DNA of 64,000 nucleotides from Tyzzerella sp. (GCA_017416155.1 JAFQDE010000004.1:161574-225573), one strand, 5' to 3'. Shown: positions 17,838-27,967, numbered from the stretch's first letter. Notes: generated from the letters alone by a model not told the origin. Program-made: numbers and translations.

Positions 17838-18956
17838 ATGAAAAAACTACTTAGTTTATTGCTTGTAGGAGTTATGGTGTTATCTTTAGTAGCATGTGGA
17901 ACAAAAGATAAAGACGATACAAGCAAAGGAAAAGGCACAAAAGATGTGTCAGAATTAGTAATCGGTGAACTTCACTATTCTGTTGTAGAAGATGGTGGTT
18001 GGGCACAAGCTATGCACGAAGGTATTGTAAAAGCATGTAAGACTCTCGGTATTGATACAGAGAAACAGCTTTTAACAAGAGAAAACATTTCTGAAGAAGA
18101 TATCGCGCTTGTAGAATCAACAGTAGAAGAATTGGTTGATAACGGTGCAGACATCATCTTTGGATGTTCAGCAGGTTATGCCACAATCTTAGCTGAGATT
18201 CAACCGGATTACCCGGATGTAATCTTTGCTCAGCAGGGAAATGATGTGTATGACAACATCGTTGAATTCCAGATTCGTGGATACGAAGGTGAATTCTTGG
18301 CAGGATACTTGTGTGCACTTCTGAATCAAGGTTCTAACGAACTCGGATTCTGTGCATCAATGGATGAAGCATCTGTTCGTACAGCTTTAAACGGATTTGC
18401 TCTCGGTGCAAAATATGCAAACCCAGAAGCAAAAGTTCAGGTTATCTGGGCTGACAGCTGGTATGATTTGGACATCGAATCAACAAATGCAGAAACATTA
18501 ATCAACAAAGGTATCAAATACATGGGTATGGAAGCTTCTTCACCGGCTATTCCACAGAAATGTGAAGAAAAAGGCGCATACTGCATCGGATACAACATTG
18601 ATATGGAAGCAAATGCTCCAAAAGCAGTTCTCACATCATTTGTATGGAACTGGGCTCCGATTTTCGAAGATATCATGAAGAAAACAGCAGAAGGAACAAT
18701 GAAAAATTCTGCAAACTACTACGAAGGTGGAGAGTGTGCACAACTTGCAGACTTCAACGATGAGTTGGTATCAGAAGATATTCAGGAAAGAGTGAATGAA
18801 TTAAAAGATAAAGTTGCAAAGGGTGAAGTTGTTATCTATGGCGGCGAATTAAAAGACGATAAAGGTAATGTACTTGTAGCTGCAGGCCAGACAATGAGCG
18901 ATGAAGATATTCTTGCACAAGAATTTTTCGTAGAAAACGTTGTTGGTGGCAAATAA
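17838..18956 (+). CDS. BMP-family substrate-binding lipoprotein of the nucleoside ABC transporter
   Basis: This exported lipoprotein of 372 residues has signal peptide MKKLLSLLLVGVMVLS, lipobox SLVACG with lipidated cysteine near residue 20, and then a Lys/Asp/Ser/Gly-rich tether. The mature part is a BMP/PnrA-like (basic membrane protein) periplasmic-binding fold: GGWAQAMHEG and FGCSAGYA match the family. PnrA-type members bind purine nucleosides. The start ATG 17838 has TAAGGAGG upstream; the longer in-frame start at 17784 overlaps the intercistronic hairpin and has no lipoprotein signal. It is the last gene of the operon, unusual only in that the binding protein often comes first. Codon use is more optimised than in the permeases, consistent with high expression. 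Confidence 0.93.
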   Translation: MKKLLSLLLVGVMVLSLVACGTKDKDDTSKGKGTKDVSELVIGELHYSVVEDGGWAQAMHEGIVKACKTLGIDTEKQLLTRENISEEDIALVESTVEELVDNGADIIFGCSAGYATILAEIQPDYPDVIFAQQGNDVYDNIVEFQIRGYEGEFLAGYLCALLNQGSNELGFCASMDEASVRTALNGFALGAKYANPEAKVQVIWADSWYDLDIESTNAETLINKGIKYMGMEASSPAIPQKCEEKGAYCIGYNIDMEANAPKAVLTSFVWNWAPIFEDIMKKTAEGTMKNSANYYEGGECAQLADFNDELVSEDIQERVNELKDKVAKGEVVIYGGELKDDKGNVLVAAGQTMSDEDILAQEFFVENVVGGK

Positions 18957-18980
18957 AACTAAATAGTGAGTATATTAGGA

Positions 18981-19031
18981 AGTGCTGTTGCATCTACGCG
19001 AAAGAATCGTGAGTGCGACAGCACTTTTTTT
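18981..19031 (+). terminator. Terminator of the purine operon
   Basis: A 12-base stem (AGTGCTGTTGCA at 18981-18992 with TGCGACAGCACT at 19014-19025, one G-T pair) is followed by six or more T residues. Confidence 0.9.
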
Positions 19032-19090
19032 GAATGTGACGACATTTATTTGCATATAATGCAAAAAAGAGTGGACAAGAAGAGATTTAT

Positions 19091-20407
19091 GTGAAAAGAA
19101 GAACACAAGCGATATATATATGTTTTGCAATAGTCATGGCTGGCTTGCTTTCAACAATTATGATACATAACTTGCAACAGAAGAAAGTGCAAAAACAAAG
19201 TCAAGTGGAATCCAACCTACCAACAGGTGATTACCTTCCGGATGCAGAGTGTCCGTTAATTCGCGTAGTGATTAAGACAAATGGATTCAGCCAGATTGCG
19301 CACTCAAAGGTTGAGGCTTCTGCACAGAATGGTTTGAATATCTCATATGCTGACCAGGATAGAAATGTAAGTGTAGCATGTGAGTCTGGAACTACACTTA
19401 CACTTTCCCCCGATGACCCCAGATTCCAATCAGGGACAATTTGTATTGAGGCAAAAGATCCGGCGGAACGCATTACAATCAATTCCCTTACACGTGGATA
19501 CGGAGTGCCATCCTATCGCGGCAAGCTAGAATTCTTTGCAACAGCAGAAGGAATTGTGATTGTCAATGAACTTCCACTGGAAGAATATCTTTATGCTGTA
19601 GTTCCAAGTGAGATGCCGGCATCCTATGAGGTTGAGGCGCTCAAGTGTCAGGCAGTCTGTGCACGAAGCTATGCACATTGTCAGATGCTTGCATTTGGAT
19701 ATCCGGAGTACAGTGCACATGTGGATGACAGTGTGTCCTACCAAGTGTACGGCAATTCCAAGGAGCAGGAGACAACCATTCGTGCAGTGCAAGAGACAGA
19801 GGGAGAGAGATTGTGGCATCAGAATCAAGTTGTAAAGAGTTATTATTATTCTACATCCTGCGGGCATTCGACCAGTATCGCAGCATGGGGAAGTGCGCTA
19901 TCAGATGCCAATCAATATCTGAAAGGTGTCAGTATCTGTAACGAAGAAGGCCATGCATACGAAGAAGATTTACCCTGGTATCGCTGGAAGGCTACTATTC
20001 CTGAAAAGATACTGTCTAATCTCATCGAACTCAATACAGGGAAAGAGATTGGTATGCTACAGAATGTCAACGTTACAAAGCAAGGTGTAGGAGGAATTGC
20101 TCTTCAAATTGTGGCGACAGGAACCAAGGGAAAAGTAACGGTTGATACAGAAAATAAGATTCGTTCTGCTCTTGGTGGTGACGGATATGAGATTACAAAA
20201 AACGATGGGACCATTGTCAAAAGTACTAAATTGTTGCCAAGTGCCTTTTTTACCATTGCAAAAACCGGAGGAAACTATATAATTGAAGGAGGGGGATATG
20301 GTCACGGAATCGGAATGAGCCAGAATGGAGCGAATGAAATGGCGAAAGCAGGAAAGACTTATGATGAGATCCTACAATTTTTCTATCCGGGCACAGAGGT
20401 AAAATAG
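19091..20407 (+). CDS. SpoIID/LytB-domain protein
   Basis: This 438-residue protein has an N-terminal membrane anchor (about residues 7-27) and a SpoIID/LytB domain: LPLEEYLYAVVPSEMP, AVCARSYA, the cysteine-containing TSCGHSTSIAAWG and the C-terminal GGGYGHGIGMSQNGA. SpoIID is a peptidoglycan lytic enzyme that degrades stem-peptide-free glycan during engulfment; LytB-type relatives stimulate amidases. No sporulation gene is adjacent, so whether this is the sporulation SpoIID or a paralogue in vegetative wall turnover is open. The start is GTG 19091, with a purine-rich AAGAAGAGA upstream. The next gene follows 2 bases after the stop. Confidence 0.85.
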   Translation: MKRRTQAIYICFAIVMAGLLSTIMIHNLQQKKVQKQSQVESNLPTGDYLPDAECPLIRVVIKTNGFSQIAHSKVEASAQNGLNISYADQDRNVSVACESGTTLTLSPDDPRFQSGTICIEAKDPAERITINSLTRGYGVPSYRGKLEFFATAEGIVIVNELPLEEYLYAVVPSEMPASYEVEALKCQAVCARSYAHCQMLAFGYPEYSAHVDDSVSYQVYGNSKEQETTIRAVQETEGERLWHQNQVVKSYYYSTSCGHSTSIAAWGSALSDANQYLKGVSICNEEGHAYEEDLPWYRWKATIPEKILSNLIELNTGKEIGMLQNVNVTKQGVGGIALQIVATGTKGKVTVDTENKIRSALGGDGYEITKNDGTIVKSTKLLPSAFFTIAKTGGNYIIEGGGYGHGIGMSQNGANEMAKAGKTYDEILQFFYPGTEVK

Positions 20408-20409
20408 CG

Positions 20410-21240
20410 ATGAGAGAAATCCTAAAGAAAATTAAAAATATTACAGATAAAATAGCAGAGGACCACATCAGCGCCTACGCTGCACAGTCGGCCTTTTTTA
20501 TCATGTTGTCACTAGTACCGATTCTTCTGCTATTAATGACGCTAGTGAGATTTACGCCCATTACACAGGCAGATATTATGGCTGCGGCATACGAATTATT
20601 TCCAAAGACGGTCAGTTCTACCATTATCTCAATCGTAAATGAGGTTTATAATCAGACCGGAACAGCGATTTCAGTCAGTTTACTGGTTGCATTATGGTCA
20701 GCAGGGAAAGGTGTTCTGGCAATGTCCAATGGACTTAACACGATTCGAGGAGAAGCAGAGACAAGAAATTATTTTTTTCTGAGATTGCGTGCTGCAGTGT
20801 ATACAATATTGTTTCTTTTGGCAATCATTTTGAGTTTGGTATTCTTGGGATTTGGTAACAGTATCAGCATGCTTGTCAACAAGTACGCACCGGTATTAAA
20901 GTACATTATGGATTTCATTATTGAAACGCGAACGATAGTCATGATACTGGTTCTGATTGTGTTTTCATTAAGTATTTATATGTTCTTGCCAAATAAGAGA
21001 AGAAGACTTCGAAGTCAGTTGCCGGGCGCAATATTTACAGCATTTGGCTGGACCTTGGCGTCCTTTATCTTTTCCGTGTATATGGATATTTTCAAAGGAT
21101 TTTCCAATATGTACGGAAGCCTGACAACCATTGTCATTATCATGCTATGGCTATATTTTTGCATGTATGTCATGTTGCTTGGTGGTGAAATGAACGATTT
21201 GCTCGAACAATGGGTTGACAATTCCCGTAAAAATGGTTAA
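20410..21240 (+). CDS. YihY/BrkB-family inner-membrane protein
   Basis: This is a 276-residue integral membrane protein with about six hydrophobic segments. It shows the family pattern: an N-terminal helix followed by SAYAAQSAFFIMLSLVPILLL, then SAGKGVLAMSNGLN and LPNKRRRLRSQLPGA before the last three helices. The family was once called ribonuclease BN because of misassigned data; its real function is unknown. The gene follows the SpoIID-like gene by 2 bases and is followed by the pheST T-box. Confidence 0.85.
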   Translation: MREILKKIKNITDKIAEDHISAYAAQSAFFIMLSLVPILLLLMTLVRFTPITQADIMAAAYELFPKTVSSTIISIVNEVYNQTGTAISVSLLVALWSAGKGVLAMSNGLNTIRGEAETRNYFFLRLRAAVYTILFLLAIILSLVFLGFGNSISMLVNKYAPVLKYIMDFIIETRTIVMILVLIVFSLSIYMFLPNKRRRLRSQLPGAIFTAFGWTLASFIFSVYMDIFKGFSNMYGSLTTIVIIMLWLYFCMYVMLLGGEMNDLLEQWVDNSRKNG

Positions 21241-21264
21241 AATGGTTAAAGTGTTTTGAATAAC

Positions 21265-21507
21265 AAAAGGCAATGAACGTGTTTAGTAGAGAACTATTTC
21301 CCAACAGAGAGAGGAAATCATCGGCTGTAAGTTTCCTTTGGTTCAGATAGGAATCGAATTTCGCACGGGAGCTGTATCTTTGAACATAAGAAAAGTAGGA
21401 GATAACGTATGCTGCACGTTACGCAGTCCGAGAGTCCGATATGCACATATCGGGAATTAGGGTGGTACCGCGATTGACCTCGTCCCTTTTGGGGGACGAG
21501 TTTTTTT
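21265..21507 (+). promoter_or_regulatory. T-box leader of pheST
   Basis: This is a transcriptional T-box riboswitch that senses uncharged tRNA. The T-box proper AGGGTGGTACCGCG is at 21459-21472. The terminator that competes with the antiterminator is CTCGTCCC (21479-21486) with GGGACGAG (21493-21500) and a T run to 21507. Upstream is a long stem I region with AGTAGAGA near its 5' end and AGATAGGAATCGAATTTC in its 3' half. UUC at about 21360-21362 is a suitable phenylalanine specifier, matching the downstream pheS and pheT genes. The exact 5' end is not determined. Confidence 0.92.
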
Positions 21508-21538
21508 ATGCAACAAATAATCAAAAGGAGAAATCAAA

Positions 21539-22555
21539 ATGAGTATGGAAACAATCAAAATCCAATGTCAGGAAGAACTGAAGTTAGTAGAAGACGCAAA
21601 GCAACTCGGCGATTTTTGGGCGAAATACCTTGGAAAAGGTGGCGAAGTTCAGAAGTTGATGAGCGGCATTAAAAATGTGCCAAATGAAGAAAAGAAGGCA
21701 TATGGACAGGCTGTCAACGAAGTGAAGAACTGGGTACAGGATCTGTATGATGAGAAGAAAGTAGAGATTGACAACAAGGCGATGATGGCTCGTTACGAGG
21801 ATGAGACATTAGATGTAACACTTCCTGTAAAAGAAGTGGCAGCAGGTAACCTTCATCCATTGACTTGTATTAAGAATGAAATCATCGATGTGTTCGTGGG
21901 AATGGGCTTCGACGTATTTGAAGGACCGGAAATTGAAGATGACGACCACAACTTTACAAGATTAAATGTATTAAAAGATCATCCGTCAAGAGATATGCAG
22001 GACACCTTCTGGCTCACAGAAGATTTGCTTCTTCGTACACATACATCACCGGGACAGATTCGTGTAATGGACAATCAGGCACCTCCTATCAAGGTATTGG
22101 TACCTGGTAAAGTGTTCCGCTCAGACAGTGATGCGACACACTCACCGATGTTCAGCCAGATGGAAGGTTTGGTTGTAGATAAACATATCACACTCTGTGA
22201 TTTGCAAGGTATGTTGGATGCGTTTGTAAAAGCATTGTTTTCAGATGAAGCCAAGACAAGACTTCGTCCTTCTTACTTCCCATTTACAGAGCCGTCAGTA
22301 GAGGTAGACGTAAGCTGCTTCAAGTGCGGTGGCAAGGGCTGTTCACTCTGTAAAGGAACCGGCTGGATTGAAGTACTCGGCGGTGGTGTTGTCAATAAAA
22401 AGGTACTTGAAAACTGTGGCATTGATTCAAGCAAATATTCAGGTCTTGCATTTGGTATTGGTATTGAGCGTATCGCAATGCTCAAATACGGCATCAACCA
22501 CATGGGCAAGTTATTTGAAAATGACGTAGAATTCTTGAAACAGTTTAAGGCATAA
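21539..22555 (+). CDS. pheS: Phenylalanyl-tRNA synthetase alpha subunit
   Basis: This is the catalytic subunit of the alpha2beta2 enzyme that charges tRNA-Phe. The 338-residue protein has the N-terminal coiled-coil that contacts tRNA and the class II motifs: motif 2 around [18 protein letters not shown] and motif 3 [30 protein letters not shown] looks like an extra cysteine-rich, zinc-type insertion near residue 260 that is common in Firmicutes PheS. The start ATG 21539 has AAAGGAG upstream, and the gene is under the T-box. Confidence 0.96.
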   Translation: MSMETIKIQCQEELKLVEDAKQLGDFWAKYLGKGGEVQKLMSGIKNVPNEEKKAYGQAVNEVKNWVQDLYDEKKVEIDNKAMMARYEDETLDVTLPVKEVAAGNLHPLTCIKNEIIDVFVGMGFDVFEGPEIEDDDHNFTRLNVLKDHPSRDMQDTFWLTEDLLLRTHTSPGQIRVMDNQAPPIKVLVPGKVFRSDSDATHSPMFSQMEGLVVDKHITLCDLQGMLDAFVKALFSDEAKTRLRPSYFPFTEPSVEVDVSCFKCGGKGCSLCKGTGWIEVLGGGVVNKKVLENCGIDSSKYSGLAFGIGIERIAMLKYGINHMGKLFENDVEFLKQFKA

Positions 22556-22568
22556 AACGGAGGGTATT

Positions 22569-24980
22569 ATGAAAGTATTATATAGTTGGTTAAAAGATTA
22601 TGTAGATACCGACATCGAGCCAAAAGAGCTAGAGACAAAACTTTTCTCAGCAGGCTTCGAGGTAGAAGGAATCGAATATTTAGGAGAGAATCTCGACAAA
22701 GTCGTAGTTGGTCAGATTACATCGATGGAACACTATGAAGGAACACACTTGCAAATCTGTCACGTAGACTGTGGTGATATGGGACATGACCACCTCATCT
22801 TGACAGGTGCTGACAATGTATTTGTAGGTGCAAAAGTTCCGGCAGCACTTGTGGGAGCAAAACTTCCATGTGGACTTGATATTCAGCCAAGAAAAATGGT
22901 AGATATGATGTCTTATGGGATGCTCTGCTCAGGTGAGGAAATGTGCCTCGACGCGAACTGGTATCCGGGAGCAGATGTAAACGGAATCATGATTTTAGAT
23001 GAAAATGCACCACTCGGAATGGAGATGAGAGACTATCTCGAGTTAGATGATTATTTATTTGACATTTCCATCACGGCAAACCGTCCGGACTGCCAATCAG
23101 TTATTGGTATCGCAAAAGAAGTGGCAGCATTCTTAAATAAGCCATTCAAGGCTCCGGATTACAGCTATGAGGAAGATGGCACAGTAAATGAAAATATCAG
23201 CATCGAAGTTATCGATAAAGAGACATGTCCAAGATATTTGGGACACTACATCTATGATGTGAAATACATGGAGTCTCCGCTTTGGATGAAGAGAAGGCTT
23301 ATCGCAGTGGGACATAATGCAATTAATGCCATGGTTGATATCACGAACTACGTGCTTGTAGAAATCGGTCAGCCAATGCATGCATTTGACTTAAATACAT
23401 TAGAAGGTTCCTCTATCGTTGTAAGAAGAGCAGAGGATGGAGAGAAACTTATTACATTGGACGAAAAAGAGCGCGTGCTGAGCAACAGCAACCTGCTTAT
23501 TTGCGATAAGGTAAAACCGGTTGGTCTTGCAGGTGTTATGGGTGGTCTCAACAGCGAGATTACAGAGAATACGAAAGAGGTTGTATTCGAGTCAGCCAAA
23601 TTCCTAAAAGACAGCGTGCGTAAGACATCAAGAGGTCTCGGACTTCGCTCGGATGCGGCAGCAAGATTCGAAAAAGGTATCGATGAGTATACCGTAGAAT
23701 GTGGTATGGCGAGAGCGCTGAACCTTGCGCAGACACTCGGAGTTGCGAAAATCAGCTCTAGCCATTTTGACGTATCAGGTGGCGCTTCTACTGAGAAACG
23801 CGTGATTACCGTAGAGACAGCACAGGTAAATGACGTACTTGGAATCGAAGTGCCGGAAGAAGAGATGGTGAAAATTCTCTCAGCTCTTCAATTTGAGGTA
23901 GAATTAAAAGACGGTGTTCTTACACTTGCAGTGCCGAGATACCGTGAAGATATCGAAAACTATCAGGATATCGCTGAGGAAGTCATCCGTGAGTACGGTT
24001 ATGATAAAGTGGTTCCGACGTTCCTTGATGCTGCGCAGGTTACAAACGGGGGGCTTAACAGATACCAGTCCAAAGAACTTGCAGTGAAAGAGTATATGTG
24101 CTCACAAGGATACTATGAGATTCAGACAATTGCGATGACAGCAAAGACAGACTTTGATATGTTCTTAATTCCTGAGGATGCAAAAGAAAGAGAAGTCGTA
24201 GAACTTCTAAACCCAATCACAGAGAATCTCAGCATCATGAGAACACTTATGGCGCCATCTATGGTAAAAGTGATTGAGAATAACATTAAGAACGGCAACG
24301 AAGCAATGCGTTTCTTCGAACTTGCGAACATCTATCTTCCAAAGGCATTGCCACTCACAGAACCACCGGTAGAGAAGAAGATTCTTTGTCTTGGAACATG
24401 TGGCGCAGAAGAAGATTTCTTCGCAATGAAAGAGACTTTGGAAAGCTTTGCAAGCTACAATGATTTGACATTCACATACAAGAGAGGCGAGGCACCTTAC
24501 TTGCATCCGGGCAGAACTGCAGATGTATACTGTAAGGGAGAAAAGATTGGTCACTTCGGACAACTTCGTTATGAAGTGGTTGACAGCATGAATATTGCCG
24601 GCGGAAAGAAAGCCGATACAAAGATCTTTATCGCAGAACTTGATTACAGCACAATCTCTGAACTCTTTAAGACAGCAATTAAGTATATTCCGGAGAGCGG
24701 ATTCAAAGGCAATAGCCGTGACATTTCTATCTTGATTGATAAGAAAGTAGAGTGTGGAACAACGATTGATGCAATCTCAGCGTGTGATGCGTTCATCAAG
24801 AAAGTAACACTCTTTGATATCTTTGAGAGTGAAAAACTTGGCGCAGATAAGAAGGGTATGGCGTTTAACATCAAGCTTGCATCAGACACAGAAGATGTGA
24901 CAGATGAGATGACAGATGCAGTGATGGATAAAGTAGTGAAGGCACTTGGAGATGCGTTCGGTGCACAGATGAGAGCATAA
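22569..24980 (+). CDS. pheT: Phenylalanyl-tRNA synthetase beta subunit
   Basis: This 803-residue subunit is of standard length. The N-terminal tRNA-binding EMAP-like domain (about 40-150, GQITSMEHYEGTHLQICHVD) is followed by B3/B4 editing-type domains (ITANRPDCQSVIGIAKEVA, AVMGG), the B5 domain, the catalytic-like core and the C-terminal ferredoxin-fold anticodon-binding domain (FKGNSRDISILID). It hydrolyses mischarged Tyr-tRNA-Phe. The gene follows pheS by 13 bases with GGAGGGT as ribosome site. Confidence 0.96.
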   Translation: MKVLYSWLKDYVDTDIEPKELETKLFSAGFEVEGIEYLGENLDKVVVGQITSMEHYEGTHLQICHVDCGDMGHDHLILTGADNVFVGAKVPAALVGAKLPCGLDIQPRKMVDMMSYGMLCSGEEMCLDANWYPGADVNGIMILDENAPLGMEMRDYLELDDYLFDISITANRPDCQSVIGIAKEVAAFLNKPFKAPDYSYEEDGTVNENISIEVIDKETCPRYLGHYIYDVKYMESPLWMKRRLIAVGHNAINAMVDITNYVLVEIGQPMHAFDLNTLEGSSIVVRRAEDGEKLITLDEKERVLSNSNLLICDKVKPVGLAGVMGGLNSEITENTKEVVFESAKFLKDSVRKTSRGLGLRSDAAARFEKGIDEYTVECGMARALNLAQTLGVAKISSSHFDVSGGASTEKRVITVETAQVNDVLGIEVPEEEMVKILSALQFEVELKDGVLTLAVPRYREDIENYQDIAEEVIREYGYDKVVPTFLDAAQVTNGGLNRYQSKELAVKEYMCSQGYYEIQTIAMTAKTDFDMFLIPEDAKEREVVELLNPITENLSIMRTLMAPSMVKVIENNIKNGNEAMRFFELANIYLPKALPLTEPPVEKKILCLGTCGAEEDFFAMKETLESFASYNDLTFTYKRGEAPYLHPGRTADVYCKGEKIGHFGQLRYEVVDSMNIAGGKKADTKIFIAELDYSTISELFKTAIKYIPESGFKGNSRDISILIDKKVECGTTIDAISACDAFIKKVTLFDIFESEKLGADKKGMAFNIKLASDTEDVTDEMTDAVMDKVVKALGDAFGAQMRA

Positions 24981-24993
24981 GAAATAAAAACAC

Positions 24994-25017
24994 GTGGGTT
25001 CGGGGTTCCGGACCCAC
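24994..25017 (+). other. Stem-loop after pheT
   Basis: GTGGGTTC (24994-25001) pairs with GGACCCAC (25010-25017). No T run follows, so it is not a convincing intrinsic terminator, but it is the only structure I see after pheST. Confidence 0.4.
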
Positions 25018-25100
25018 TTGGTGCGTTGTGAGGAGGATTCTCGGCCTGTGGGTATAGATTAAGAAAAAGTAAATTTTTTGTGTATATACCCATAGATATG

Positions 25101-25109
25101 TGTTATAAT
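25101..25109 (+). promoter_or_regulatory. Extended -10 promoter of the Fic gene
   Basis: TGTTATAAT is an extended -10 element, 34 bases before the chosen Fic start. The -35 candidate TTGTGT (25079-25084) is at a poor 19-base spacing, which an extended -10 can tolerate. Confidence 0.55.
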
Positions 25110-25142
25110 GAGCCGAAAGATATACAGAAAGGAATGCAAATT

Positions 25143-25901
25143 ATGAAGTATGAAGATATTCTCACATGGTGGAAAAATGAGAAGAAAGTTACAAAAGAAG
25201 ATATCTATACGTTATTAGATAATTTCAAAATATTGTTTGCCTATCATTCGGGAAAAATTGAAAACGACACCATTACACTCCATGATACAAGAGAAATCTT
25301 CGAAAATGGAAGTGTCATCAACTACACAGGTGATTTGCGTACCTTGTTCGAAATAAAAAATCAAAAAGATTGCTTTGATTCTTTGGTTGAAAAGATTGTT
25401 GCAAAGCAAGAGATTTCCTTGGATTTGATTTTGGAGTTACATCGTCAACTGATGAAAGGGTGCTATGATGAAACACGTTATCTAAAAGGTGAGAGGCCGG
25501 GTGAGTGGAAAAAGCATGACTACGTTACAGGAGACGGAGTTGGCGCCATGCCGGAGGATGTCCCGGAAGAACTTCAGGAATTGCTTGATGAAATAAAAGA
25601 GGCAGAAGGGAAGGATGTTCTTACCATTGCAGCCTATCTGCATCTTCGTTTTGAGGAAATACATCCATTTGCAGATGGTAATGGGAGAGTAGGAAGAACT
25701 TTGCTTAATTACTTTCTGATGACACACGGATATCCGCCGCTTGTATTATACAGTGAGGATAAGAAAACGTACTATCTTGCGTTGTCTGTCTATGATAAGA
25801 CCGGACAGATAGAAGGGTTCAAGGAATTCCTAAAAGAGCAGATGATAAAGACTTGGGAAAAGAGAAAGAGAGTGCCTGTCAATTTGAACATGTTTTTGTA
25901 G
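25143..25901 (+). CDS. Fic-domain protein (class II, self-inhibited AMP-transferase type)
   Basis: Fic enzymes transfer AMP or another nucleotide moiety onto hydroxyl side chains of target proteins. The catalytic motif [12 protein letters not shown] is intact from H174 (consensus HPFx[D/E]GNGRxxR). The inhibitory helix motif [S/T]xxxE[G/N] is present in the same chain as SGKIEN (S36-N41), which defines class II: the glutamate blocks productive ATP binding until displaced. The start ATG 25143 (MKYEDI) has AAAGGA at a good distance; ATGs at 25080 and 25134 are in frame but poorly placed. It has its own promoter and no antitoxin partner beside it. The target is unknown; housekeeping genes pheT and queA flank it. 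The product is 252 residues. Confidence 0.9.
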   Translation: MKYEDILTWWKNEKKVTKEDIYTLLDNFKILFAYHSGKIENDTITLHDTREIFENGSVINYTGDLRTLFEIKNQKDCFDSLVEKIVAKQEISLDLILELHRQLMKGCYDETRYLKGERPGEWKKHDYVTGDGVGAMPEDVPEELQELLDEIKEAEGKDVLTIAAYLHLRFEEIHPFADGNGRVGRTLLNYFLMTHGYPPLVLYSEDKKTYYLALSVYDKTGQIEGFKEFLKEQMIKTWEKRKRVPVNLNMFL

Positions 25902-25923
25902 GCACATAGAAAGGCATAAATAC

Positions 25924-26949
25924 ATGAGAAAAGAAGACTTTTATTTTGATTTACCGGAAGAACTGATTGCGCAGGACCCGTTAGAGGATCGCTCATCATC
26001 CAGACTTTTGGTACTAGATAAGAATACTGGAGAAGTAGAACATCACGTATTCAAGGAAGTGATAGACTACTTGAACGAAGGCGATTGCCTTGTCATCAAT
26101 GAGACAAAGGTCATCCCTGCAAGACTCTTCGGAGCAAAAGTAGGAACCGATGCGAAGATTGAAGTGCTCTTGTTGAAACGTGGTGAAAACGATACATGGG
26201 AAACGCTTGTGAGACCGGGCAAGAAGGCGAAGGTCGGCACACGCATCAGTTTTGGTGACGGCTTATTGGTTGGAGAAGTAGTGGATGTGGTAGAAGAAGG
26301 GAATCGTTTGATTCGCTTTGAATACGAGGGCATCTTTGAAGAAATCCTTGACCAATTAGGTCAGATGCCATTGCCACCATACATTACACATCAGTTGGAG
26401 GATAAGAATCGCTATCAGACCGTGTATGCGAAGCATTCCGGTTCGGCGGCGGCACCGACGGCAGGACTTCATTTCACCCCGGAGCTTCTTCAGAAGATTG
26501 AAGAAAAAGGGATTGAGATAGCAAGAGTGACACTACACGTTGGTCTTGGAACATTTCGTCCGGTAAAAGTGGAAAATATCTTGGAACATCATATGCACTC
26601 TGAGTTTTATCAGATAAGTAGCGAGGCGGCTGAAAAGATTAACCGCGCAAAGGATAACGGAAAACGTGTCATCTGCGTAGGTACAACAAGCTGCAGAACA
26701 GTAGAGTCGGCAGCAGATGAGAATGGAAGATTAAAAGAAACCAGCGGATGGACTGAGATATTCATCTATCCGGGCTATCAGTTCAAGATACTTGATTGCC
26801 TGATAACGAACTTCCATCTTCCGGAGTCAACACTTGTAATGCTGGTGTCAGCACTGGCAGGAAGAGAGCATGTGCTTGAGGCTTATAAAGAGGCAATTAA
26901 GGAGAGATATCGGTTCTTCTCATTTGGAGATGCAATGTTCATACATTAG
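25924..26949 (+). CDS. queA: S-adenosylmethionine:tRNA ribosyltransferase-isomerase
   Basis: QueA transfers the ribosyl moiety of SAM onto preQ1 in tRNA to give epoxyqueuosine. The 341-residue protein is of standard length and begins with [18 protein letters not shown]. It also contains [43 protein letters not shown] and [17 protein letters not shown]. tgt is not in the window. The gene begins 22 bases after the Fic stop. Confidence 0.96.
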   Translation: MRKEDFYFDLPEELIAQDPLEDRSSSRLLVLDKNTGEVEHHVFKEVIDYLNEGDCLVINETKVIPARLFGAKVGTDAKIEVLLLKRGENDTWETLVRPGKKAKVGTRISFGDGLLVGEVVDVVEEGNRLIRFEYEGIFEEILDQLGQMPLPPYITHQLEDKNRYQTVYAKHSGSAAAPTAGLHFTPELLQKIEEKGIEIARVTLHVGLGTFRPVKVENILEHHMHSEFYQISSEAAEKINRAKDNGKRVICVGTTSCRTVESAADENGRLKETSGWTEIFIYPGYQFKILDCLITNFHLPESTLVMLVSALAGREHVLEAYKEAIKERYRFFSFGDAMFIH

Positions 26950-27000
26950 TGATGATGTATGAAAGAGGAAATGGACGCAGAGCAAACAGGAGTGGGTTGT

Positions 27001-27939
27001 ATGGAAAACCAAAACAACATGCAAGTATACAAACAACTTCATAGAATATCGCTTTTAATCGGAGCACTAACGATTCTGTTGCCAATTGTCTTTTGGAGCA
27101 AGATTCCGAATGAGATTCCGATGCACTATAACGCAGCGGGAGTGGTAGATAACTGGTCCGATAAGAGTAGTTTAATCTTATTATTCTTCGCTGTCCTGAT
27201 GCTGATGGGTGTCATGAGCATTGCGGTCTACGTAGTGAAGACAAATATGGAATCCAAGCATTCGAAAGAAGCAGAAAAGTCAACGATGAGGATTGCATAT
27301 CCAATCGTTGTAATCATGAATCTGGTAGTACAAGTGATGTTTGCATATATCACATTTTGCAGCGTAACAAGCAGACAACTTGGAAGTATGTTTCTGCCGA
27401 TATTCTTAATAGCTACATTTGCACCACTCGGATATCTGGTATATAAATGTGCAAAGACACAGGGTGCAAATAGCAGTCAGAAGGCTGTTTATAAGAGAAT
27501 AGAAGAAGCAGAAGTAGGAGAAGCGAAGATTTATCGCACAGCAATTGACTGGTGGTTAGGGCTACTACTTGGAGCGTGTGAGGTTCTTTTTCTGTATCTT
27601 GTAATTGAACCGATTATTAGAAGTGGCACTGTTAAATGGTCGATGGTGTTGATTGCGGTGGGAATGTCGATTATGATTTTGCCGTTATTTGGAATCAAAT
27701 ATGTCATGTATTCAGAACATTTGTTGATATCCATGAGCCTGTACGGAAAAGCGAGAGTGAGATATGCAGATATTGTAGAAGTGAAGAAGACAAATAATCC
27801 GTTGTCATCTGCGGCAATGTCGCTGAGACGAATCCAGATTGATTATACAGAAAATGATGTACACCGAATGGTGCTGATATCACCTGTAAAAAGAAAAACA
27901 TTTATAGAAGAAATAGAACAAAAAAGAAGCAAGTCATGA
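27001..27939 (+). CDS. DUF1648-domain membrane protein with C-terminal PH-like domain
   Basis: The N-terminal part carries the DUF1648 motif WSKIPNEIPMHYNAAGVVDNW between membrane helices; about five hydrophobic segments are visible. The C-terminal 80 residues (MYSEHLLISMSLYGKARVRYADIVEVKKT) resemble a bacterial PH-like domain on the cytosolic side. DUF1648 proteins include SdpI-type immunity/signal proteins, but this one has no SdpR or toxin neighbour. I chose ATG 27001 (CAGGAG 8 bases upstream, product MENQNNMQ) over ATG 26959. The 3' end overlaps the terminator of the convergent trpB gene. Function unknown. Confidence 0.7.
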   Translation: MENQNNMQVYKQLHRISLLIGALTILLPIVFWSKIPNEIPMHYNAAGVVDNWSDKSSLILLFFAVLMLMGVMSIAVYVVKTNMESKHSKEAEKSTMRIAYPIVVIMNLVVQVMFAYITFCSVTSRQLGSMFLPIFLIATFAPLGYLVYKCAKTQGANSSQKAVYKRIEEAEVGEAKIYRTAIDWWLGLLLGACEVLFLYLVIEPIIRSGTVKWSMVLIAVGMSIMILPLFGIKYVMYSEHLLISMSLYGKARVRYADIVEVKKTNNPLSSAAMSLRRIQIDYTENDVHRMVLISPVKRKTFIEEIEQKRSKS

Positions 27940-27952
27940 TCGGCTTGCTTCT
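27919..27952 (-). terminator. Terminator of the minus-strand trpB gene
   Basis: The stem is AGAAGCAAG (27925-27933) with CTTGCTTCT (27944-27952). The A run at 27920-27925 is a T run on the minus strand, so it ends minus-strand transcription. It lies inside the last codons of the DUF1648 gene. On the plus strand no T run follows. Confidence 0.75.
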
Positions 27953-27967
27953 TGTACGTTTAAAATC

